From contig SGPL01000280.1 in assembly GCA_004802705.1 (NCBI GenBank), positions 1 to 43,480 on the forward strand: 43,480 nt of DNA. The letters run 5' to 3'. The position numbers were made by a program, and so were the translations under genes. Below the pieces are notes generated by a model. It saw only the letters and a list, made by a program, of their open reading frames with translations. It did not search any database and was not told the DNA's origin. Numbering within the stretch: the first letter of the stretch is position 1; every line of letters starts with the position of its first letter. The DNA comes from Bondarzewia mesenterica (taxonomy: Eukaryota; Basidiomycota; Agaricomycetes; Russulales; Bondarzewiaceae). Below, one piece after another: positions 17,385 to 27,700 of the stretch.

Positions 17385-20204
17385 ATGGAACCAGCACACC
17401 CTCTCAAGTTGTTTCTTCAGCATCAACTTGCCTCCGACTCCAACGCTATCCTTCACCTGCCATACATTCTTTCAGGACTCTCTTCTCAATGCTTCACACC
17501 ATCAGCTCACCTGCAGAAGTGGTCGACGCGACTGAGTTCTCTCATCCACTCCAAGGATCCCGGCGCACGATGGGCCGGGCTTTGTCTGGCCTTCCAAACA
17601 TCTATGTGCTCTAAAACTTTGATGATAGAGAGCGCGCAGAGCTGGATAGGTGCCGCATTACCCCTACTTTCAGTCCGTGTATCTATCTGTATGTTTCCCT
17701 TTGCAATGCATCTCATTTAAAGAAACATATAAGAAAAACGAGCCGGTTCCAAATCTCAAATCGGCCATCCGTCTGCTCTTGTACATCTTTTCGACGACAA
17801 CAGACGTGCCCGAGTTTCAAAGACAACTTGCTACGCCCAATATACCGAAGTTCAGCCTCGCACTTCTCGCCCTCGCGGAAACCCATGGCGATCAGGAGTT
17901 AAAGGTTGGATTTTCTTCGACACCCTTTTGTTTCAGACACTCATGACATTGAGAAGTTGCTTGTCATCAATTCCCTTGCCCAAGTCATTCCCCTCTTCCC
18001 AACTCTCCACCGCGCGCTTCATGCACCACTCACCGCCTTTACCCTGCGTGAATTGAATGGCTCTGCTCCCAAACCTACTAACGAATCCTTACTTAATGCT
18101 TCGTCGCGCTTATACGCAGTTTTACCTGTTACCGGGGGAAAAGTGGGTGCAGCGAACTTGTGGAGAAAATCTCTTGAGGACACATTGGCCTTCGTATGGA
18201 ATGCACTCTTGGCACTCAGGACAACGTTTCCTCATGATGGTGAGTCTGATTCTACCTCTGTTGGTGGTATGTAAATCTGAGATTTCATGACCAGTTCGTC
18301 ATCGGCAACAGCAACAATCCAACAACGAAGATCCCTTGGTTGGCATTCCCCTCAATATCGATCGTCTTTGCTGCGGTGTTTTTGCCCTTTGCGACCTCTT
18401 AAGGCAAGTTCGGTATGTGGTCAAGAGCATTCATCTGACGAAAGAATATATATGTAGGTTCACGAACCCACGTCCTGTCCAAATTCCCGTGGGCGCAGTG
18501 ACTCAGCTATGCTTCGCCCTTCTTAGTTGTACCAATGAAGAGAGGGTTCGTAGTTCTGCTATCTTCGTCATATGTGATGAGGCTAAAGATCAACCCTTTA
18601 AAGAGAGAAGGCCATATCGACTCGACCACTCGCGCAATGGAGGAGGCGGCGACTCCTGACATATGGAAGTTTGGTTGCATGCTGCTAAGCTGTCTTGCCT
18701 CGAGGTCAGCGTGTTTGCCTCCGATTGTCTTTTTTCATCCAAATGCTCAAAATCTGTGATTCAATCATTCAGCGTATGGCAGCACCTGAGTTCCCACGTC
18801 CCCCGACTGGCTTCCGTGATAGCTTTTCACCTAGAGCAACCGCTGACATCGCAAGTTACTTCCGTCTTCAACTCTTAGTCATTGAATCCTAACGCCATGC
18901 ATGTGTTTGTGCCGCTCTGCCCGAAGGGAACAACGCCTTCCATTCCTCCACCTTCTGATATCTCTTCTAATGCACACTCATCATGTTCACAACCCGATTG
19001 TCCCCGCACGTACTGTCAAAGTCCTCGTTTCCGTTATATCCGTTCTTCTCCCATCACATTCCGATACCCAACCCGATGCCATTGCCGCTGCTTCCGGGAG
19101 TAAAAGTAAAAAGGGGAAAAAAACGTGCGAGGGGATATGAGGGTGATGAGGTGTTTAAAATTACAAGCGGTGAGATATGCCCGACTTTTGTAGAAGGCGA
19201 TGCTGTCTTGGAAGCGCTAGACGGTACGTCTTACGAACATTTTTGCGCTTACCAAAAATACTCACTAAGATTTGCACCTTCGTTGCAATCCAGCTCTTCA
19301 ACTCTCCCTGCGTAATCCTTACCTCGCGCCGGCCACTCATTCGATTGTTTCACGCGTCCTACTCTCCATCCACCTTTCTTTACCTCTCTTGGCTCCTTCT
19401 CAAGTGTCCCAAGACCTCACGCTCCATCCGCGAATCGTCGGCAAAATCCGGGCCATGTGCCTTGAGATAGGCGCAGGGACATCTAGCGTTATGAGCAAAA
19501 GTCTTGGATTAATACTCAAGATTCAGCAGGTCAGTCTCGTCTTTCTGTTTCATCTTCTAGGACAAACGTTGAGTATTGTACAGGACCGGCCAACTAGTGC
19601 AGCGACTGATCGAGACCTCGATTTCCTCCTCCATCCCCGTGCGCCACCCCTGATCAGGCCTCTCCCCCACGTGGACTCGTTATCACTCTTTAGAGCAGAA
19701 GAGAGTAATGAAGAAATTGATGTGAGGGAGGGATTGGGCATCGGTGTCATCGATCAGGCGGCGCCTCGCGAAGAAACTTCTCCCGTGTTGGCCACCCATT
19801 ATGCTTCCTGGGAACGGGAGCATTCATTGTTCGGGCAACAAACAACCGTCCCGCTTCAAGAAAAAATATTTCAGTCTACAGCAAATTCAACACACACCGT
19901 GCATCAGCGTGACGTTCCCGCTCCAGACAACTTCATCACAACAATTGGCACCACCCAACAAAACGTCCTGTCCTCTGCTCCCCCGGCCGTGCCGGCATTT
20001 ACGACAGCGACAACTTCACATAACCCATCCGCGCAATTGTCCACAACGGCACCATTGTTATCGAAAATGACAAGTGCGAGCTCTCATCCCGCTCTGAGGC
20101 CGGCTATATCAGCTCCGCAGCCCACCTGTGTCCCGATGCCGATGGACGACGACGAAAATGACGAAGAGATGCCTAGTATCGATTTAGGATCTGACTCCGA
20201 TTGA
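17385..20204 (+). CDS. RIX1: Pre-rRNA processing / pre-60S factor Rix1 (Ipi2, PELP1 family), apparent frameshift
   Basis: Rix1 scaffolds the Rix1-Ipi1-Ipi3 complex that recruits the Rea1/midasin ATPase to pre-60S particles and is needed for ITS2 processing. Model: 17385-17676, 17723-17904, 17954-18239, 18295-18412, 18458-18545, 18589-18704, 18773-18850, 18927-19223, 19294-19529, 19584-20204; about 770 aa, like yeast Rix1. The N-terminal Rix1 domain shows LQKWSTRLSSLIHSKDPGAR and WAGLCLAFQ. The LxxLL-rich middle and the KKRARGYEGDEVFK block are family landmarks. The tail is acidic (DDDENDEEMPSIDLGSDSD). The intron at 18851-18926 is GC-AG. In exon 8 an A7 run at 19117-19123 has one base too many: the frame before it and the conserved frame after it differ by +1. 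That is either a sequence error or a real lesion. Some short introns (43-49 nt) are less certain. Confidence 0.87.
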
Positions 20205-20290
20205 GAAGTCACATCAAAAGTATCTATGACCATCGAAATTGTTTCACGTTAATGTTGAAGACGTATCAGGTGCAGCTGCAATGCATACAA
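20205..20290. terminator. Convergent 3' ends of RIX1 and the Rrn11-like gene
   Basis: Only 86 bp separate the two stop codons, so the 3' UTRs of these convergent genes very probably overlap. No explicit poly(A) signal was assigned. Confidence 0.4.
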
Positions 20291-21465
20291 TTAGGTCCGT
20301 GCGCGCTTGCGACGTTGGTTGCCTTCCGAGTTGTCGATGCTCATGTCGTCGTTTTCGGAATTATTTCCGTTGTCGGAGTCGTAACCCCGTCTTCTGGCGT
20401 CCATAGTCTGAGGAAGCTTTGTACAGATATGCGTCCGTAAATGACTCAATACTGTGGTCCTGTTTTTCGAAAGGTCATGAAGGGCACACACTTTGCTCAA
20501 AAACGCCTGTGCGACCATATTCTCAGCGTCTATGACGACGGCACGTTCTAGATGTCCTTGAGCATCCCTTACGAGACTTTCGTTAAACTGTCGCTCAGCT
20601 GTGCTGCCTGAAATAGATGAGACAATGCTTTTTTTTATATCGGGAAAGGTTAAAACATACCGGTGCTCAAAGTTGCGTCCGTTGTCTCCGGTGGCTGAGC
20701 AAGATACAGGGAAACGATGCCTGCATATGTATGCAGAACAGAATTGTCTTGATAGGGAAAAGAGGGAAGATACCTAACCGAAAACAATGCAAGTAAAATT
20801 TAGTGAAACATGATTCAAAGAGGAATATTGGATCTATCATACAGTTCCAACTCGTCTAAGGCTTCCCTCTCCCGCCCAGACAAGATGAGCGACAAAATCA
20901 GTTCCTGGAGGATCACTTCACGCTGTAAAATCAAAATTGATGAGCGGCATGTCTGTGGCGCCCAGACGCAAGATCACTTGCGTCCTCGGGATGCTGCAGC
21001 ATCATAACACGGAGGAATTCCTGCCGTTCGGTATGTCCTGCTCTGGTGGTAGCAACAGACCCACCATCACCTCCGAGTAGCAACAAGCCTGTTCTCCACA
21101 TGTCCTTCCAGTTTACCTCCTTGCATCGAGAAAGGATGCTGAAAGCCCTTTGTGCTCTTTGAGTATCAGCTCGGTGAATGGAGAGCTGCAAGATGTCATA
21201 GAGTCGTCGGATATGAACATGCCGCGCTGTCAAAGGCTGTCTTCCTTTCAATGAATCGAATAAAAATGTTTGGCCTTCCCTTGACATTCCGAGGACAGAG
21301 AGGTGGTGATCAAAGCTCAAGAGCCTGAGTGACTATGACGCAAATTTGATTGAGTGAACAACGGTTGGACTAGTGCTGTAGGTTCCTCTTTATGTAACTT
21401 AAATTTCCCAAAACTCAGCGGCGACAGAGAAACTCCGAGACCTCAGTGCGATCAAACGCAGTCAT
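20291..21465 (-). CDS. Rrn11-like RNA polymerase I initiation factor
   Basis: Model: complement of 21442-21465 (weak), 20982-21332, 20843-20922, 20661-20773, 20291-20607; 294 aa. The core HIRRLYDILQLSIHR / RAQRAFSILSRCKEVNW fits the Rrn11 TPR-like family, a core-factor subunit that helps place Pol I on the rDNA promoter. Continuous helical sequence (REVILQELILSLILSGR, ELYLPSFPYQDNSVLHTYAG) emerges only after splicing. The intron at 20923-20981 is GC-AG with a GCAAGT donor. The tail is acidic then basic (DDMSIDNSEGNQRRKRART). The first 8-codon exon is a guess: translation could instead start at the ATG at 21285-21287. Family assignment is from motif memory; another TPR-like nucleolar factor remains possible. 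Confidence 0.72.
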
Positions 21466-22069
21466 GGAAGATTGAAGGCATTCACTGCGGACACCAAGCC
21501 ATAAATTCAAAAGAACCATAGTGAGCACATATCAGATGTTGTTTGATTGGCTTAAGCTAGGCTTAGAGCCTCTAAGCCAATCAAACAACATCTCGCATGG
21601 TTCCGACGGATTCATGGCTTGATGTTCCCGGTGATTGATATCTGAGTTAGAATTTAAATAAAGTAACTACAGTTGGTTGCATGTAATCGAAGTCGAAGAG
21701 AAGCTCTCGCGCAAGTAATGGCGTGACATATTTTCATGCATACATATGTAGACCAGGCTGGGGACGGGTGTTATGCATTATGACAATATCAACTGTACTT
21801 TATAAACAGTCGACTCAACGAAATAGTACCATGTCCGGAAGTAAGCAGGTACGGCAACAACATACTATGTGCAGCTTATTAAAGTAGTATCAATGGGCAA
21901 GAATGCGATATCGAGGAAAAAATAAGAAATGCAAGCGATACAGGGATGAAACGCGACGGAAATGATTTGGCTGAGATGTGTAAAATCAAAAAGAATGAAA
22001 AATTCGAGGAGAGCCTGAGGGGAAGGTACACGTGGAGTAAAGGTAGAGGAATAACGAATCCAATAGCAA
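21466..22069. other. Intergenic region holding a large hairpin
   Basis: 604 bp between the Rrn11-like start and the terpene synthase stop. Besides the hairpin listed separately, the rest (21622-22069) is AT-rich and shows no gene; two overlapping minus frames at 21865-22086 contain only low-information hydrophobic sequence. Confidence 0.5.
21495..21621. repeat. Imperfect 127-bp palindrome with a perfect 21-bp stem
   Basis: The arms 21534-21554 and 21573-21593 are perfect 21-bp inverted copies (starting AGATGTTG and ending CAACATCT) around an 18-nt loop that can itself pair AGGCT with AGCCT. Outside, GAACCAT (21513-21519) pairs with ATGGTTC (21597-21603) and CAAGCCAT (21495-21502) with ATGGCTTG (21614-21621). 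It lies wholly between genes. It could be a MITE-like fold-back element or a transcribed hairpin. Confidence 0.9.
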
Positions 22070-23211
22070 TCAATCGTCTTCTTCAAAGGTCTTGAGATAT
22101 ACCACTCTTGTTTCCCTTATCTGGTCGCGCTGCGCTCCAAAGTATCTCGGAGTCTCAAAACTCCAGTACAGGTTACCAACAGGCCAATGCTGCATGGACT
22201 CGATGTAGCGTGTCACATCGCCATCGACGGACGGCCCGAAGGACGGGAGGCGTGCCTTATCAGCAACGAAACCATCCATCAACTTCTTGTAGTGCTCGCC
22301 GGCGTAGTCACTGGCTTTCTGAATAGTCATACCCCTGGTCTTCATGAGTACAGTCATGAAGTTGTTGCCATCAAGGCCCTTGGCCACCTCCATGTTATAC
22401 GAGTATACATCCTTGTTGACACTAAGTAAGACGGTTGATCACAACGAGTAAAGCTCCTGAGATGACTCACGTTCGCCCAGCAAACCATGTCAACACCCGC
22501 GAAATATATCCGTTTGAACACTGGATCCGCGAATACTTCTTCAGGCAGCTCCATTCCGAGAACGTAGGGGATTAGGCCGAAGCACAACCGGACGGCGCTG
22601 TTCTCCCGACGGATAATTTCGTACGAATCCAGGTCCAGGACAGCTCCATGCTCCCGGAGCTTAGCCTCTTCAACTACGCAATCAATGTAATCCTGGCTGT
22701 GCTGGAGGAACCGGCGGAAAGTCTCCGGCTTGATGGTGCGCGTTAAGCGAGCGCGGAAGCTAACACCATAAAGGAAAAGCTTTCAGTTAGCCTATCATAC
22801 TTGCCTCGAATGGAAATATGGTGGAACTTACTCTCTCGTGATCTGCGCAAGCTTTGAGCCATCGTCCCACTTGGGATTGCGCATGACATTGAGGTACACC
22901 TCGCCAGTAAGACGCGCATCCTCAGGAGTTTGTTCATCGCTAATTTCGTCGACGACGAAGAGCAAGTTGACAAAATCGCAGCAAGTGCGGAACTCCTCGT
23001 AGTCGGCGTAAGGATATGCATGAGAAACGAGGAGCTCGCTTTGTCCTTGTAGGAAGAAAGCCCGGCGGCGATCGGAGAAGACGTGGTAGCTGTTAACCCA
23101 GGACTTGGACTCAATCGAGGCACGCTTCCAATGGGGGTTGGTGGTATCCTTGAAGGCAGTAGACACAGCGAAGAGGTCGGGTAGAGTGAACTGATTGAAG
23201 ATAGCTGGCAT
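22070..23211 (-). CDS. Sesquiterpene synthase (class I terpene cyclase)
   Basis: Cyclises farnesyl diphosphate to a sesquiterpene scaffold; the product cannot be read from sequence. Model: complement of 22832-23211, 22471-22759, 22070-22411, 336 aa, typical of fungal enzymes; introns of 72 and 59 nt, GT-AG, in phase. The start is ATG 23211 ([14 protein letters not shown]); the longer frame begins with TTG. Metal-binding motifs are intact: DEISD at 88-92 (the D(D/E)xxD site) and NDVYSYNME at 223-231 (NDxxSxxxE, formed across intron 2). The diphosphate sensor RY is at 312-313 (ETPRYFG). The sequence style resembles the basidiomycete trans-humulyl (protoilludene-type) clade, an impression only. 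No P450, reductase, transporter or regulator is adjacent, so this is not an obvious cluster. Confidence 0.94.
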
Positions 23212-24639
23212 GATTGTAGGAGGATGAGGAACGGTAAACAAGCCTGAGATGAGGTATGAAAGGGAGATCGATGGTCTGAATACCTGCTCAAGTGCACGGT
23301 TGTGTTGTTAAATTTTCTAGTCCACCACGAGCCTCTTATATCGTTCACGGATCGAAAACCGGATTACTGGAAAGGCCATGAAAAATGGAGATCGAGCACA
23401 GCCCAACAACTGTGGACCGCATCGAGTCAGCGTCTCAAGGAGAAAGCATGCATGTCCGTAATGTTTCATTCTCACTGTCGCCTGTATGACGGAAAGCAGA
23501 CAGGATCAGGAGAGTAAACGCCAGCGATAAGATCACCGACGTTGGAGAGTTGTAGCCGCCAGAACTAATACGTGTCGCACCGGAAAGCGCACGAAGAAAG
23601 CGCCCAAGCCTAGTTGTATCTTTGAGCTGATCAAGTACTGTCCGGCCAGGGTAGCTTGGTTAATGCAACTGGTGGACGATTGCATTCAAGCGCTGGCAGC
23701 GCTCCGTGGTACTCTCTTGAAAATTCAAAGCGCTCGATGATGTCTGTGTCAGATGCATGACGATACAGCTGTTTCGAAAAATAATGTCATGACGCGTCGC
23801 ATGGCTGAAAAATCCAAAAAAAAGGCCAAAACATAATGAAAGTCTGCTTGTAGCTCGGCCAAAATTAGTTGTACATACATGAAAGTTAAATCAAAGTCTA
23901 CATATGAGACTTTTGGCCTTCTTCGGATTTTTGGGCCAGGCGACGGCGTCATGACCTTATTTTCCGAAACCGCTGTAATATGCTGGAAAATCAGAATCAG
24001 TGGTTATTGCGTTGTCAATCGACTGCAGTTGTCTCCACAGAACGAAAGAATCAGAATGGCACCTCCAATGATAAGATTGCATCACGACTTGTGCGCAAGA
24101 TAGAGAAGCCATCTTCACGTCAAGCACTTGAAGGCGGAGACAGGACTTTTGTCTTTTGTCTCGATCATTGTTTATGACCGAATTGTTCAAACAAAATGCA
24201 AGATATACCAAGGTGTCTCATCTCTACGAGTCCCGATTCAAGTAAACATTGCTTCCAGTAAGGAGTCACTGTCAGTGAGCACCAGTGAACAAGAGACGGG
24301 AGACCGGCCCGATTGTTGAAACATCAATACGACAAAACCAGCGACACAATCCTAGCGCTTCATGAAAATCGGATGCCATGCTCAGAATGCGCGGGAAGGC
24401 AACGTAAGAGCTGACGTATTATTCGGCCTGTTCAAAGAGATGCCAGAAGTTCAATGAAGAAGTGAGAGAGTAAGTCGTCTGAGTCGGAAGCCTTTCGGGG
24501 CGCTGTGAGCCCGAGTCGAAAGTTGAAACAGCGTTTATTGCCATTATGTAAGGCACGGGGTCCTCTTCCTTCTGCACTGCGACCACTCGCTAATAAACTC
24601 TGTTATCCGCTTCAACTCGAAGAATACCAGATCGTCACC
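23212..24639. other. Intergenic region containing a fold-back element
   Basis: About 1.4 kb between the divergent starts of the sesquiterpene synthase and RVB2. It contains the inverted-repeat element at 23763-23979. Frames such as 23749-23952 (minus) lie inside that element, and those at 23957-24319 show no recognisable protein. No tRNA-like B box was found. Confidence 0.5.
23763..23979. repeat. 217-bp fold-back (MITE-like) element with 69-bp inverted arms
   Basis: Arm 1 (23763-23831) and arm 2 (23911-23979) are inverted copies, roughly 80-85% identical by eye, separated by 79 bp. Matching blocks include TACAGC, GTTTCG, GTCATGACG, AAAAATCC and the inner GGCCAAAA / TTTTGGCC. The spacer contains a smaller near-palindrome GTCTACATATGAGAC (23896-23910). 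No coding capacity is seen and target-site duplications could not be assigned, so it is best called a non-autonomous fold-back repeat. Confidence 0.8.
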
Positions 24640-26485
<1,846 letters not shown>

Positions 26486-26869
26486 AAAGTATATATTCAA
26501 CTAATATTGCACCGCTTGACGGTGATCCCGTGTTTGTTTTGTATTCTAGAATACATCTGTAGGATATCGTTAACGTGCTTAGTAGAAGGCCAGTCGCGGA
26601 CATCTGAGGCACTAAGAGTGAAAGAGCGACTAATCTGCCTCAGTGGTATTAGATAGAAGTGAAGATGAGGAAGTACACCTAATAAGCAATTCTCGGACCG
26701 AAGTCATGCCTATTGGGAGGGATTGTCCATTGCGGGGGGAAGTGGCAGGCAGATATACAGTGCTTATGGCAGCGGCATTGAAAGATATACCCCATGTACA
26801 TACAGGAATCTCTGAATGCATGAAAGTTAGACCCGAATCATCACGGAACAGAGGGTCCGAAGGTCGCGC
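26486..26869. other. Intergenic, convergent 3' flanks of RVB2 and RPC11
   Basis: 384 bp between two convergent stop codons. Overlapping frames at 26630-26873 on both strands show no recognisable protein. Expected to hold both 3' UTRs. Confidence 0.5.
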
Positions 26870-27462
26870 CTAATTTTCACGCCATTGATGAGCGCAGGTC
26901 GTACACCTGCACGTATTGCAATGATCAGTATCTTGCTGGAATGAATGGAGCGATGCCGACATACCGGTAAACTACGAATAGTTAATCCAGGGCACAAGGC
27001 AGTTAGAATGATTAGTCCTTTGAGATGGGGATAAAAAAACATCCCATCCATCTTACATGTAGTCATAGGTTCGTCTGCGGACCGAATCTGTAGCTGGTAG
27101 AAGTATGCACGCTCATTGTCACATTTGGGGCAAGTTGCTTTAATAGACATACATTCAGCGTTCCGCCGTGTATGAACCGCAGTAGTATGGAAGCTCCTAC
27201 CCGAGGTCGAATCTGCATGTTTCCACATCTCGTCTCCTCCCAAGACATCATCCACCTCCTTTCGCTTGAGTTTGGTTCTGGATGTCATCTAATTGATAAG
27301 ATCAGCATATTCCCCTTGATGAGTTAGTTTTTTGACAGATAGATATCCGCGCACTTGTTTCGCAATGGGGAATTCATAGGCGCAGGTGTTACAAGCCCAT
27401 TTATTATACCCCGTTTCCGATGATATCACCAGAATGTTGGCACACGTTGGGCAGAACAGCAT
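26870..27462 (-). CDS. RPC11: RNA polymerase III subunit C11
   Basis: Small Pol III subunit for RNA cleavage, termination and reinitiation (yeast Rpc11). Model: complement of 27355-27462, 27201-27288, 27057-27137, 26965-26971, 26870-26906; 106 aa, matching the family (about 108). The N-terminal zinc ribbon has MLFCPTCANILV and WACNTCAYEF. The C-terminal TFIIS-like ribbon has CPKC...QLQIRSADEPMTTFYRCTTC, including the catalytic acidic loop SADE. Residues FYR between the loop and the last CxxC come from a 7-nt exon (TTTACCG) flanked by introns of 85 and 58 nt, all GT-AG; without it neither the frame nor the conserved FY(K/R)C is recovered. Divergent from SEC10 across 238 bp. Identity is secure. 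Confidence 0.94.
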
Positions 27463-27700
27463 GACGCCAGCAAACGCGTAACGCGCCTATGAACGAGTCA
27501 GAGGAATTTGAGTGTGGAGATCTACCTAATCTACAGGTCAGTGCATGGAAAGACTCAGGTGCATTAAAATTCATTCGGATAAGCAGAAGTCAAGTGATCT
27601 GGGTCCTGGGTGTCCCCGGTCACTGTTACGCGTCACCATGAACAAATCCAGCTGAAGTGCGTCGCGATACGGTAGCACCTAGTGTTCATGATCACCTGTA
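27463..27700. promoter_or_regulatory. Divergent promoter RPC11 / SEC10 with two ACGCGT boxes
   Basis: 238 bp between start codons at 27462 (minus) and 27701 (plus). ACGCGT occurs at 27474-27479, only 12 bp before the RPC11 ATG, and at 27628-27633. Two copies may be chance in a GC-balanced genome; an MBF-type role is speculative. Confidence 0.45.

Noticed and set aside
18773..18926. Frameshift or pseudogene in RIX1 after HLEQPLTS
   Set aside because: The frame change is fully explained by a GC-AG intron with a good branch site, so only the later A7 discrepancy is kept as a lesion.
19092..19133. Intron that could hide the A7 frameshift in RIX1
   Set aside because: Candidate GTAAAAG...GAG introns are only 32-42 nt, remove the conserved KKRARGY block and do not restore the downstream frame.
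22743..23348. 201-aa minus frame overlapping the terpene synthase
   Set aside because: Out of frame with the synthase exon that carries DEISD; it is Ser/Thr-rich shadow sequence.
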